DNA of 64,000 nt, taken from assembly GCF_010093065.1 (NCBI RefSeq), contig NZ_CP048113.1, forward strand, positions 2,542,001 to 2,606,000. Reading direction: 5' to 3'. The position numbers were made by a program, and so were the translations under genes. Numbering within the stretch: the stretch's first letter is position 1; each line of letters opens with the position of its first letter. The DNA comes from Chitinophaga agri (GTDB taxonomy: Bacteria; Bacteroidota; Bacteroidia; Chitinophagales; Chitinophagaceae). The notes under the pieces were generated by a model. The model worked only from the letters and a program-made list of their open reading frames with translations. It did not search any database and was not told where the DNA came from. Positions 18,276-27,464 of this stretch are shown one piece after another.

Positions 18276-19477
18276 TATCCTCTTAAGATCTCATGTCCTA
18301 ACTTATCTCTTTTAGTCTTGAGATAGAATTCGTTATGAGGGTTTGGATGTACCTCGATGGCTACATTTTCCACGATTTCCAGGCCGTACCCTTTCAGACC
18401 GGCTCTTTTACGAGGGTTGTTGGTAATGAGGCGCATCTTGGAGATGTTCATATGGCGCAGGATCTGTGCTCCTACACCATAGTCGCGTTCGTCCATTTTG
18501 AAGCCCAGTTCCAGGTTAGCCTGAACGGTGTCGCGGCCTTCTTCCTGCAGCTTATAGGCTTTCAGTTTATTGAGCAATCCGATACCACGGCCTTCCTGGT
18601 TCATATAAAGGATCAGGCCTTTACCTTCACGCTCTACCATTTCCATGGCTTTATGCAACTGTTCACCACAGTCACAGCGGAGGGAATGGAGGATATCACC
18701 GGTCACGCAGGACGAGTGGATACGTACCAGAACCGGTTCGCCTTTCTCCCAGTTGCCCTTTTTAAGGGCCATATGAGTTTCACCGGAGTTCAGCTGCTTA
18801 AAGGCAACCAGTTCAAAGTCACCATATTCTGTTGGCATATGAACACTTACCTGTTCTTCGATCAGGGTCTCCTTTTCGAGACGGTACTCGATCAGGTCTT
18901 TTATAGAGATGAGCTTCAGGTCAAACTTCGTAGCTATTTCGCGCAGTTCCGGGAGGCGGGCCATGGAACCGTCTTCGTTCATGATCTCCACCAGTACACC
19001 AGCAGGTTCGAATCCGGCCAGTCTGGCCAGGTCGATGGTTGCTTCTGTATGGCCGGTACGACGGAGTACACCACCACTTTTTGCTTTCAGGGGGAAGATG
19101 TGACCTGGTTTACCCAGTTCTTCCGGACGGGTATTAGGGTCTATCAGGGCCTGAATGGTTTTGGCGCGGTCGTGGGCAGAGATGCCAGTGGTACAGCCGT
19201 GACCGAGGAGGTCAACAGATACGGTAAAGGGCGTCTGGTGTAAAGCAGTATTATCGCGCACCATCATTTCCAGCTTAAGCTCATCGCAGCGTTCTTCCAC
19301 GAGCGGCGCACATATTAAACCACGGCCATAACGGCTCATGAAATTGATGATCTCTGGCGTTACATTCCTGGCTGCTGTGATAAAATCCCCTTCGTTCTCT
19401 CTATCCTCGTCATCCACCACGATTACCAGCTTACCATTCCTGATATCTTCTATGGCTGATTCTATTGTATCTAACAT
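18275..19477 (-). CDS. ribBA: Bifunctional DHBP synthase / GTP cyclohydrolase II
   Basis: 400 residues, riboflavin biosynthesis. The RibB half (about 1-203) makes 3,4-dihydroxy-2-butanone 4-phosphate from ribulose 5-phosphate; motifs [27 protein letters not shown] and [13 protein letters not shown] are present. The RibA half (about 208-400) opens the GTP imidazole ring; [20 protein letters not shown] carries the zinc cysteines, followed by [14 protein letters not shown] and YGVGAQIL. Length is that of the usual fusion. Start ATG at 19,477 lies about 20 bases below a -7 box (19,502-19,509, minus), so there is no room for an FMN riboswitch. No other rib genes are adjacent. Confidence 0.97.
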   Translation of the reverse strand: MLDTIESAIEDIRNGKLVIVVDDEDRENEGDFITAARNVTPEIINFMSRYGRGLICAPLVEERCDELKLEMMVRDNTALHQTPFTVSVDLLGHGCTTGISAHDRAKTIQALIDPNTRPEELGKPGHIFPLKAKSGGVLRRTGHTEATIDLARLAGFEPAGVLVEIMNEDGSMARLPELREIATKFDLKLISIKDLIEYRLEKETLIEEQVSVHMPTEYGDFELVAFKQLNSGETHMALKKGNWEKGEPVLVRIHSSCVTGDILHSLRCDCGEQLHKAMEMVEREGKGLILYMNQEGRGIGLLNKLKAYKLQEEGRDTVQANLELGFKMDERDYGVGAQILRHMNISKMRLITNNPRKRAGLKGYGLEIVENVAIEVHPNPHNEFYLKTKRDKLGHEILRG

Positions 19478-19501
19478 AGACCTTTATTAAAGATTAATGT
19501 G

Positions 19502-19509
19502 CAAAGTTA
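19502..19509 (-). promoter_or_regulatory. ribBA: -7 promoter box of ribBA (TAACTTTG)
   Basis: Exact TAnnTTTG on the minus strand, giving a 5' leader of under 25 bases. Confidence 0.6.
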
Positions 19510-19846
19510 TGGGAAAATAAGAACTGTTCCCCTGCTTTCTGGTTACCAAAAGGTAAGCCAATACATATATTATTATATACATATCAGTGTAAAGTAGCCA
19601 AAATGGCAGATTTTGAAGCGTGCGCTGCCTTCATTTAGGTATGTAAAAGATTACCATTCGATCTTTTAGAAATTCCGGGGCGATTTGTTGAACAAACTCG
19701 ATTAAAAGCCTGTTTAAACAAACAACTATCCAAAATTGTATCGTCTAACCGAAATAAGGTCAATCGCTTAACAATTTGTTAATTTCAAGTTAAATTCTGT
19801 AAAAATTTATTTATCACCTTTGCATCATAAATCAAACTGCTCTTAT
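19510..19846. promoter_or_regulatory. Divergent intergenic region ribBA / TonB receptor
   Basis: A+T-rich. The near-match CACCTTTG at 19,815-19,822 is the likely -7 box of the receptor; the TTG at 19,820 inside it is not usable as a start. No hairpin or operator was recognised in the rest. Confidence 0.4.
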
Positions 19847-22800
19847 ATGGGATTTAGAAGACTACTATTTACATTCATTGTTCTGTTCAGCACAATTACT
19901 TCGTTTGCGCAGGTAACGACCAGTAGCATGACTGGTAAGATTATCGGCCCCTCGAAGGAAGCGTTGCCCGGGGCTACTGTTGTTGTGATCCATCAGCCCT
20001 CAGGTACCAAGTACGGAACAACGACCGATGCGGAAGGTTTCTATCGTATTCCCAACATGAACGTTGGCGGTCCCTACAAAGTAACTGCTAGTTTTATCGG
20101 TTACACTGAATTTACTCAGAGCGACATATTCCTTGCACTGGGTCAGCCGTTCAGATTAAACATCAGCCTTGGCGAAAAAGCCAGAGACATTAAAGAAGTG
20201 ACCGTGGTTGGACAGAGAAGTACTGTGTTCAGTTCCAGTCGTAAGGGTGCGCAGACTACCCTGAACCGCACGCAGGTGGAAGCCCTGCCTTCTGTAGGTA
20301 GGAACCTGACTGATTTCGTACGTTTAACGCCTCAAGCCAAATTGACTAAAGACGGTAGCGGTAACCAGACGATCTCTATTGCCGGTACCAGTAACAAGTA
20401 CAACGCAACTTTCGTAGATGGCGCGGTACAGAATGACGTATTCGGTCTGGCAGAAAATGGTACCAATGGTGGTCAGATCGGCATTTCTCCTTTCAGCATT
20501 GACATCATTGACCAGTTCAACATCAACGTATCTCCTTTTGACGTAAAACAGGGCGGTTTCGCTGGTGGCGCGATCAACGCGGTAACCAAAAGCGGTACTA
20601 ACGAGGTAGAAGGTTCTGCTTACTACTTTGTACGTAATGAAAGTCTGGCAGGCAAAACGCCGACTAAAGACGAAGCAAAACGTACTAAACTCGCTGACTT
20701 CTCTTCCAAAACATACGGTGCACGTTTAGGTGGTCCAATCATCAAGAATAAATTATTCTACTTTATCAACGCTGAGTGGCAGAAAGAAAACCGTCCACAG
20801 CCTTTCGCATATGAGACTTACCTAAACGGTCGTCCTACACCAGCGTCTCAGGCACAACTGGATGCGCTTCAGGCGAAACTGCGTGCAGATGGTTATGACC
20901 CAGGTGGTTATGAAAACACTGAAAACACGCTGGATGGCCGTAAATTTTTCGCAAGGATTGACTGGAATATCAACGACCATCACAAATTCACTATCCGCCA
21001 CCAGTATACTCACGGTGAAAGCCTGAGTCCAGGCAAATCCAGTGCAACCTCTATTACTTTTTCTAACAAAGGAATTTCCTTCCCTTCTACCACTAACGCA
21101 ACTACTGCTGAATTGAAAAGTCAGTTTGGTAACAGAGCGTCAAACTCATTATTACTGGGTGCAAACTTTGTTAGAGACGACCGTGGCATTACTGGTTCAC
21201 CATATACATCTGTGTTTATCACAAGAGAAGCGATCAGCTTTGGTACTGAAGAATTTTCTGCAGCGAACCTGCTGAAACAGGACGTACTGACACTGACTGA
21301 TAACCTGGAATTATACAGAGGAAAGCATACGATCTCCCTTGGTACTAGCAACGAGTTCTATAATATGACTAATGTGTTTATTGGTCAGAACTATGGTTCT
21401 TATACTTTCGCTACGCTGGATGACTTCATGCAGGGCAAATCTCCTACCCAGTACAATCGTTCATTCTCTGCTGTAGATAAAACAACCGGAGATAACACCA
21501 ATGGTGCGGCTAAATTTAAAGCATTACAACTCGGCCTGTACGCGCAGGATGATTACCAGGTAAATGACCGTTTACGTTTGTCTCTGGGTGTTCGTGCTGA
21601 CCTGCCTATGCTGCTGACTGACCCTGCTGTAAATACAGACTTTAATACAAACGTCCTGCCTCAGGTAATCGCTGCCGGCAAATGGGATATCAAAGGTGCT
21701 CAGACAGGTGTTAAACCTGATGCTAAGCTACTTTTGTCACCACGTTTTGCGTTTAACTGGGACGTGAAAGGAGACCAAACCACACAGATCCGTGGTGGTG
21801 CAGGTATTTTCACCAGCCGTATTCCATATGTATGGTTAGGTGGTATCTACAACAACAATGGTGTTACATTAGGTGGTATGAGACTTAACTATGACTCCAC
21901 AAAAGCTACGGGCGGTACCAACAACCCTATCCCTTTCATTTCAGATCCGTTTGCACAGCCAAGTATCACCACTTCTCCGTCTGGAAAGATCGATATGTTT
22001 GCGAAGGATTTCAAATTCCCTCAGGTATTCAGGACCAGCATCGCTGTTGATCAGAAATTACCTTGGGGTATGATCGGTAGCTTAGAAGCTATCTACACAA
22101 AGAATATCAACAACGTTGTATACTATAACCTGTCATATGTTCCATCAGGTAAAACTGTAACAGGTAACGGTGCTGATAACCGTCCTATCTGGAAAAATGC
22201 TGGTAAAGCAGCATTGGGTAACTATACGGACATCATGTATGCGGATAATACCAGTAAAGGTTATTCTTACAACCTGACTGCTCAGTTGCAGAAGACCTTC
22301 CATAGTGGTTTCAATGCAATGGCTGCCTATACTTACGGTCGTTCCAAGAGCATCAACGATGGCCAGTCTTCTCAGAACTCGTCTCAGTGGAGAGTTCCTA
22401 ACATCAGAGGTCGTAACGATATAGACCTGGGTAATTCTATTTTTGACCTCGGTTCAAGAATCATTGCTTCCGTTACCTATAAAAAAGAATACCTGAAACA
22501 TTTCGGTACTACTGTTAGCTTATATTACACTGGTCAATCCGGTGAAAGATTTGGTTACGGTTACAGAGATAATGGTAACTACAACATCGTAGGAGACAAT
22601 AACGGTTCCAGCGACAGAGGCCTGAACCTGATATACATCCCAAAAACCGCATCTGAGATCAATCTGGTATCTTATACTACCAAGGTTAATAACGTAGATG
22701 TGGTTGTTACTCCTGAACAACAATGGGCTGCGCTGGATGCATTCATCAATAACGACAAATATCTGAGCAAAAACAGAGGTAAATATGCGGAAAAGAACGG

Positions 22801-23149
22801 TTTGAGAACTCCGTTCACACACATTTTTGACCTGCACATAGCACAGGATATTTACATCACCCAGAAAAATGGGAAACGTCATACGTTACAAGTCTCCTTC
22901 GACGTATTCAACCTGGGTAACATGCTCAATAATAACTGGGGTCGTATGTATACTACCCGTTCAGGTATGAGTTACAACAACTACGGTCTGATTGACTTTA
23001 CCGGTTTCGCATCTGATGGAACTACTCCAACATTTAACTTCAAATCGCCTGCTAAGAATGATGGCAAAACTGTAGCAACAATCGATGATTTCGGTTTACA
23101 GTCTGCTCGTTGGCAGGGTCAGCTCGGTCTCCGTTATATATTTAGATAA
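19847..23149 (+). CDS. Large TonB-dependent receptor, OmpA-like/CarboxypepD_reg type
   Basis: 1,100 residues from the ATG at 19,847 (signal peptide MGFRRLLFTFIVLFSTITSFAQ). A regulatory beta domain follows (MTGKIIGPSKEALPGATVVV), then a plug (RTQVEALPSVGRNLTDFVRL, FVDGAVQNDVFG, QGGFAGGAINAVTKSGTN) and a long barrel ending in QLGLRYIFR. This is the Bacteroidota type of receptor related to Oar of Myxococcus, which differs from SusC and has no SusD partner; Oar-like receptors have been linked to protein secretion or large substrates, but the ligand here is unknown. The sequence is T-rich in wobble positions and codon use looks highly biased, suggesting strong expression. A perfect 20 bp terminator follows. 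Confidence 0.92.
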   Translation: MGFRRLLFTFIVLFSTITSFAQVTTSSMTGKIIGPSKEALPGATVVVIHQPSGTKYGTTTDAEGFYRIPNMNVGGPYKVTASFIGYTEFTQSDIFLALGQPFRLNISLGEKARDIKEVTVVGQRSTVFSSSRKGAQTTLNRTQVEALPSVGRNLTDFVRLTPQAKLTKDGSGNQTISIAGTSNKYNATFVDGAVQNDVFGLAENGTNGGQIGISPFSIDIIDQFNINVSPFDVKQGGFAGGAINAVTKSGTNEVEGSAYYFVRNESLAGKTPTKDEAKRTKLADFSSKTYGARLGGPIIKNKLFYFINAEWQKENRPQPFAYETYLNGRPTPASQAQLDALQAKLRADGYDPGGYENTENTLDGRKFFARIDWNINDHHKFTIRHQYTHGESLSPGKSSATSITFSNKGISFPSTTNATTAELKSQFGNRASNSLLLGANFVRDDRGITGSPYTSVFITREAISFGTEEFSAANLLKQDVLTLTDNLELYRGKHTISLGTSNEFYNMTNVFIGQNYGSYTFATLDDFMQGKSPTQYNRSFSAVDKTTGDNTNGAAKFKALQLGLYAQDDYQVNDRLRLSLGVRADLPMLLTDPAVNTDFNTNVLPQVIAAGKWDIKGAQTGVKPDAKLLLSPRFAFNWDVKGDQTTQIRGGAGIFTSRIPYVWLGGIYNNNGVTLGGMRLNYDSTKATGGTNNPIPFISDPFAQPSITTSPSGKIDMFAKDFKFPQVFRTSIAVDQKLPWGMIGSLEAIYTKNINNVVYYNLSYVPSGKTVTGNGADNRPIWKNAGKAALGNYTDIMYADNTSKGYSYNLTAQLQKTFHSGFNAMAAYTYGRSKSINDGQSSQNSSQWRVPNIRGRNDIDLGNSIFDLGSRIIASVTYKKEYLKHFGTTVSLYYTGQSGERFGYGYRDNGNYNIVGDNNGSSDRGLNLIYIPKTASEINLVSYTTKVNNVDVVVTPEQQWAALDAFINNDKYLSKNRGKYAEKNGLRTPFTHIFDLHIAQDIYITQKNGKRHTLQVSFDVFNLGNMLNNNWGRMYTTRSGMSYNNYGLIDFTGFASDGTTPTFNFKSPAKNDGKTVATIDDFGLQSARWQGQLGLRYIFR

Positions 23150-23163
23150 CCGGAACTGAAGTG

Positions 23164-23210
23164 AATAGCGAAGGGCTAAAAAGTTAAACACTTTTTAGCC
23201 CTTCGCTATT
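23164..23210. terminator. Strong hairpin terminator
   Basis: Perfect 20 bp stem (23,164-23,183 with 23,191-23,210), 7-base loop, between convergent genes; usable in both directions. Confidence 0.93.
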
Positions 23211-23240
23211 TAGATGCCCTGTTCTATCCAGACTTTATGA

Positions 23241-24470
23241 TTAAGGCTTAGATGGAATATATTGATCAACCTGCCAGAACTCTTCATAAGTATAGTTGTT
23301 ACCACTTATATATTCTACTCTGTAGAGATCCTGCCCAATCTTCAATCTACTCGTTCCTGCCGGTACTGTAATATCATAATAATCAATAATAGGCGACGTA
23401 GCATTACTCCAAACAGTCGTTTTTTTAACACGTATTTTCCATGGTACACTCTGTGGCTGAGGGGTTGTAAACGTCAGATCTGAATAAACAGCAACGTAAA
23501 CATCATACGTGTATTCATACCAATCGCTGCCGGAGTTATATTGATAATTATCGCGGTCTCTAAGAAAACCCGGACGATTGTACATATAGTTATATGTTTC
23601 AATATCTCCGATTGACAATCCGGTCCGCTGCACCGTGAAAGTCGACCCATCTAACCGGGTTATGGTCGGCTGACCATTTTTAGAGAATGAATTTGAACCA
23701 TACAGCATGACTGAACCAAAATCAAAGGTGCCAATCTGAAATCCAGGCAAGCCTGCCTGGGAGTAGTATTTGTAGAATTGAGGCTCCGCTCCATCCTGAA
23801 TATTACCGCCCTTCACTACAATATAGTTATCCCTGTCCTCACGCATTTGCTCATGATAAAAACCAATCGCATGGCCGATTTCATGTATGGCATTTCCTTT
23901 TGTACAATCTGCTCCCATAGAAATTACCTGACGTCCACCCATCATACCTACCGAGTTTGAATAACAACCATCACCCTCAAAGAACTCTATATAATTAGCC
24001 TGATTCGTTCTTTGGACAAACGTAAGATTGGTAACAGTTTGCCAATGCGTAATTGCTTCTGTCACCCTGGCCTGATTAGGCAAGCTGGGGTTAATCGTGT
24101 AGTAAACAACGCGGTTAGGCCAGAACTTGGCAATGTAAGATTGCCCTGTCCTGCCAGTGCTGTCACTATTATCTATCTGCCTTTGTAAACGATCCACCTG
24201 TTCCTGGGAATATACAATGTCTCCTCCAAGAATGTATTTATCATTCTTCTTGACAAGCGTCACTTTCACATCGCCCTTCTTATCCTTTAAATAAACGACC
24301 TCTCCGGGAATGTCTTTAAATGCGACTTCATTCTCACACTCACATCTCTTTTCCGGAGCAGTGCCCGGGTGTTGTGACTGGGATAAAGTATCCTGCTTTC
24401 TACAAGCTATAAAACAAACAATAGTAAGCGCTAAAAGCAATGCGCTTCGCTTAATAGGGTTGCAAACCAT
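23241..24470 (-). CDS. M12A astacin-type zinc metallopeptidase lipoprotein
   Basis: 409 residues. N-terminus LLLALTIVCFIAC is a lipoprotein signal. The catalytic domain (about 110-290) has the metzincin motif HEIGHAIGFYHEQMREDRD, giving three zinc His and the catalytic Glu, followed by the Met-turn region SVMLYGSNSFS. The start of the domain, KFWPNRVVYYTINPSLP, is typical of astacins. The last 110 residues are an extra beta domain rich in aromatic residues (YNSGSDWYEYTYDVYV). A secreted endopeptidase anchored to a membrane is expected. No partner genes. Confidence 0.92.
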   Translation of the reverse strand: MVCNPIKRSALLLALTIVCFIACRKQDTLSQSQHPGTAPEKRCECENEVAFKDIPGEVVYLKDKKGDVKVTLVKKNDKYILGGDIVYSQEQVDRLQRQIDNSDSTGRTGQSYIAKFWPNRVVYYTINPSLPNQARVTEAITHWQTVTNLTFVQRTNQANYIEFFEGDGCYSNSVGMMGGRQVISMGADCTKGNAIHEIGHAIGFYHEQMREDRDNYIVVKGGNIQDGAEPQFYKYYSQAGLPGFQIGTFDFGSVMLYGSNSFSKNGQPTITRLDGSTFTVQRTGLSIGDIETYNYMYNRPGFLRDRDNYQYNSGSDWYEYTYDVYVAVYSDLTFTTPQPQSVPWKIRVKKTTVWSNATSPIIDYYDITVPAGTSRLKIGQDLYRVEYISGNNYTYEEFWQVDQYIPSKP

Positions 24471-24799
24471 TTTTTAACTTTGATTATTGATTAAATAAAT
24501 ATCAGGTGAACATAGGTTGGGCATCTACAAACAATTCGCCTAATGGGATCTACCACAAATATAGGATTTTCTAACCATTATTAGTATGACTGACTACAAC
24601 TAGCACAAAAATGTACAACATGTATTCACCCCCATTATTCCCTCACTCTGAGTCACTTACCTTTAAGAACTCTCCACTAAACAAAAATTAACCCGAAATT
24701 CCCCCAACACCCCATACACACATAAAAAAATACATATATATTTGCCAATGATTTGCCTTTAAAAGCATAATCATTATCTTAAACTGTACCCTTTTACCT
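24471..24799. promoter_or_regulatory. Divergent intergenic region with -7 box for downstream lipoprotein
   Basis: Low-complexity, A+T-rich. The plus-strand box TATATTTG at 24,737-24,744 matches TAnnTTTG and would start transcription about 50 bases before the lipoprotein ATG at 24,800. No gene or hairpin otherwise seen. Confidence 0.45.
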
Positions 24800-25672
24800 A
24801 TGAGGAGACTCATGCTGCCAGCAGTATTATTTGCCACCCTGTTTTTATCCTGCAAGAAGGACGGGCAACCTGCTGAAACGTCCCTTGAAGTCCACGACAA
24901 TAAAGCTATGACCCTGATCTTCAATGAAGACGATCTTGGCGAGTTCACCATTCTCAGTTATTCCAACACCTTCATCAACTATTTTGTCCAGAGTAATACA
25001 AGAGAAAGCTTCTACCTGAGGCAGGCTCCCGCATATGATTCCTCCGGCAACTACGATACAAGGATCGCTAAAGTAAATGCCAATACAGCGGCAGATGCTT
25101 CTATCCTTCTGCTGACAAGCACCTACACTTACAATCAGTCCGGCCAGCTGCTCACCATCAACCAGGTCTCCCCTACTACCGGAGAGAAACTGAGCTATGA
25201 TAGTCTGGTGTATGCTGGCGAAACAGATAAAGTACTGCTGTCCGCTATTTACCATAGCAGAAAAACCGGTCCTTCGGCTTTTTCCTTCTACAGCAAGGAT
25301 GTGGTGGTAAGAGATAACAAGGATAACGTCATTGCCCGGCATATGCTGGCAATGGCAGGTGGAAGAGAAACGGATACACTCAGTACAACTGTCTACACCT
25401 ATGATGATGCAAAAGCAATGATGCATCAACCAGGAGGACTTTACCTGTTTGATCTGAAAGATGGTATTACCTGGTCGTCTGTTAACAATCCTGTGACAGA
25501 GGAAACCTATTACCCTGCAGGTGACTCCGTGGTAACTATCACGAACGTATACACTTACGACAGTGATAAATATCCTTCCAAAATACGACGCACCAGAAAA
25601 ACCATTTATGCCGGCGTTGAGGTGTATAATCAATCATCAAAATATGCTGTCAAATATCAGAATCTGGATTAA
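24800..25672 (+). CDS. Lipoprotein with RHS/YD-like beta repeats (paralog 1)
   Basis: 290 residues. Signal RLMLPAVLFATLFLSC ends in a lipobox Cys. The mature part resembles the DUF4595/YD-repeat lipoproteins of Bacteroidota: repeated short hairpins such as TYTYNQSGQLLTINQVSPTT, TTVYTYDDAKAM and TNVYTYDSDKYPSKIRR, with TYxYD-type cores. It is closely paired with the next gene, which has the same plan, including YPAGDSVVTITNVYTYD versus YPKGDTIVTYTNVYTYD near the C-terminus. Function unknown; a surface-exposed binding protein is a guess. Confidence 0.75.
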   Translation: MRRLMLPAVLFATLFLSCKKDGQPAETSLEVHDNKAMTLIFNEDDLGEFTILSYSNTFINYFVQSNTRESFYLRQAPAYDSSGNYDTRIAKVNANTAADASILLLTSTYTYNQSGQLLTINQVSPTTGEKLSYDSLVYAGETDKVLLSAIYHSRKTGPSAFSFYSKDVVVRDNKDNVIARHMLAMAGGRETDTLSTTVYTYDDAKAMMHQPGGLYLFDLKDGITWSSVNNPVTEETYYPAGDSVVTITNVYTYDSDKYPSKIRRTRKTIYAGVEVYNQSSKYAVKYQNLD

Positions 25673-25687
25673 TAAGAATACTTGCCC

Positions 25688-26527
25688 ATGATTAGACTTC
25701 TACTCGCTACACTTACATTTACTTTGTTACTATCGGCATGCAGCAAAAACGAAGGCCTGCAAGGAGAAAAAGTATTTTCTGGTATGAATAATACCGAAAG
25801 TGGATATGATGTGTCTTATGACTACGATAAACATAAAAGAGTGGTGGGTGTCACTGTAAAAGACCTGAATAATAACCCCGAGAACTATCATTCTGAAATG
25901 ATCAGGTTCGACTCTACCGGCAGGATTTCTTTCACTTACGCCTCTGAAGACCAGTTGAGCTTTGGCAGAATAGCCAAGCAGATGGAATACGATACATCAG
26001 GTAGCATGCGTAAGATCAGACTGTATTCCTACTATAGCAGCCTGGTGGATGGTTATGATAGCCTGGGCTATGATAATGCAGGGCGCGTCATTGCGGTATA
26101 TCATTATAAAATAGACGGCATTGTTGCTCCCTTCCTGCTTACCAGGAAAGATGTACTGGAAAGAGATGCTAAAGGCAATGTAACCACCCGTTATTCTACA
26201 CCTGTCTACCGCAATGTAGAAAGCAAAGATGTGACTGTTACTACATATACCTATGATGACAGACCCAACTACCTCGGTAGTTCCTTTTCCCATTTCATCC
26301 TGAACCAGGAAGAAAATGCAGGCTGGTCCTCCGCCAATAATGTACTGACAAAAACGATCAGATATCCGAAAGGCGATACCATAGTGACCTACACCAATGT
26401 GTATACCTATGATGCAGCCAATAGGCCAACTGCCAGGGATGAGAATAAAAAGATGACCGTTGCCGGCAATCTGACATCCAATGTCAATACGCACTACCAA
26501 ATGGTGTATAAGATACTGGACCTGTAG
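25688..26527 (+). CDS. Lipoprotein with RHS/YD-like beta repeats (paralog 2)
   Basis: About 279 residues from the ATG at 25,688 (a TTG two codons earlier is less likely). Signal MIRLLLATLTFTLLLSAC with lipobox LSAC. It shares the repeat plan and C-terminal segment of the gene before it, which ends 15 bases upstream, so a tandem duplication in one operon. It contains YDVSYDYDKHKRVVGVTV, SLGYDNAGRVIAVYHY and TYTYDDRPNYLG. A terminator follows at 26,571. Confidence 0.75.
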   Translation: MIRLLLATLTFTLLLSACSKNEGLQGEKVFSGMNNTESGYDVSYDYDKHKRVVGVTVKDLNNNPENYHSEMIRFDSTGRISFTYASEDQLSFGRIAKQMEYDTSGSMRKIRLYSYYSSLVDGYDSLGYDNAGRVIAVYHYKIDGIVAPFLLTRKDVLERDAKGNVTTRYSTPVYRNVESKDVTVTTYTYDDRPNYLGSSFSHFILNQEENAGWSSANNVLTKTIRYPKGDTIVTYTNVYTYDAANRPTARDENKKMTVAGNLTSNVNTHYQMVYKILDL

Positions 26528-26570
26528 TGATCCTGTCCGCTTTAACCTGCACCCAATATATTAAGTCAGG

Positions 26571-26605
26571 GAAAGCGTCCGCCAATGGCGGGCGCTTTCT
26601 TTTTT
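26571..26605 (+). terminator. Hairpin terminator
   Basis: 13 bp stem (GAAAGCGTCCGCC / GGCGGGCGCTTTC, one G-U pair), 3-base loop, then a T-run. Confidence 0.9.
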
Positions 26606-26673
26606 ATGCAAGTCCTGACAACATCAATTCTTCAGGCAGGGGCGGTTAACTTTTTTTCATTATATTTATAACG

Positions 26674-27381
26674 ATGCTGGAACAACATTACAAATGGCAT
26701 TCGCCGCACCTGGGCCATGAATTTGAGATGCTGGTATACGGAGATGAGGGCTATCCGCTGATCCTCTTCCCAACTTCTATGGGAAGGCATTACGAGCATA
26801 AGGAAAGAGGACTGATCCAGGCGCTGCAATGGTTTGTTGACAATCAGCTGATCAGAATTTACTGCCCCGACTCTGTTGACGCCCAAAGCTGGTATAACAT
26901 ACATGTAAATCCCGCAGAAAGAGCCCTCCATCATGTGAGATACGATCAGCTGCTTCGGCATGAAGTGCTGGAAAAGGTGACCGAAGAAACAGGCATACAG
27001 CGTATTGCAGTAGCAGGTTGCAGCTTTGGCGGATATCATGCCGCTAACTTTGCCTTCCGTTACCCCGAGCGGGTTTCCTACCTGTTCAGCCTCAGTGGCG
27101 TGTTTGACGTGAGGTCCAGGCTGAATGGCCATTATGACGACAATGTATATTTTAATAACCCTGTCGATTTTATGCCTGAGAACCCGCATGAAGCATTATG
27201 GCGCATGGGGATCATCCTGGGTGTGGCAGAACAAGACATTACCCGTAGCCAGAATGAGACCATGTCCGGCATCCTGCAGCAAAAGGGCATTATGCACTGG
27301 CTGGACGTAAGGCCCAATAAGACACACGACTGGCCTACCTGGCTGGAAATGCTGCCTTACTACCTGTCCCTCATCAAATAG
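26674..27381 (+). CDS. Alpha/beta-hydrolase esterase-like protein
   Basis: 235 residues, no signal peptide, so cytoplasmic. Fold of the esterase D/feruloyl esterase group: nucleophile elbow VAGCSFGGYHAA with S117, downstream FRYPERVSYLFSLSGVFD, and a likely catalytic His at H218 in KTHDWPTW. It opens the five-gene cluster that continues with ATP-grasp and amidoligase genes; the same hydrolase family often sits beside ATP-grasp ligases in Bacteroidota. It may hydrolyse or release an ester or peptide made by the neighbours; the true substrate cannot be told. Confidence 0.8.
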   Translation: MLEQHYKWHSPHLGHEFEMLVYGDEGYPLILFPTSMGRHYEHKERGLIQALQWFVDNQLIRIYCPDSVDAQSWYNIHVNPAERALHHVRYDQLLRHEVLEKVTEETGIQRIAVAGCSFGGYHAANFAFRYPERVSYLFSLSGVFDVRSRLNGHYDDNVYFNNPVDFMPENPHEALWRMGIILGVAEQDITRSQNETMSGILQQKGIMHWLDVRPNKTHDWPTWLEMLPYYLSLIK

Positions 27382-27464
27382 TGCCCCGACTGTTGGCGCG
27401 AATATTGTTTTTCATCGGCGGCTGTTGTAAACGACGGATAACCAAACAGTAAAACTCATTACAG

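Noticed and set aside
18335..19243. 302-codon plus-strand ORF
   Set aside because: Complete antisense of ribBA; has no family motifs, whereas the minus frame encodes every RibB/RibA motif.
23164..23210. Long perfect inverted repeat considered as a mobile-element end
   Set aside because: Position between two convergent genes and short loop make it an ordinary strong terminator.
24471..24481. Plus-strand TAACTTTG resembling a -7 box
   Set aside because: No plus-strand gene follows within reach, and it overlaps the start region of the M12A gene on the other strand.
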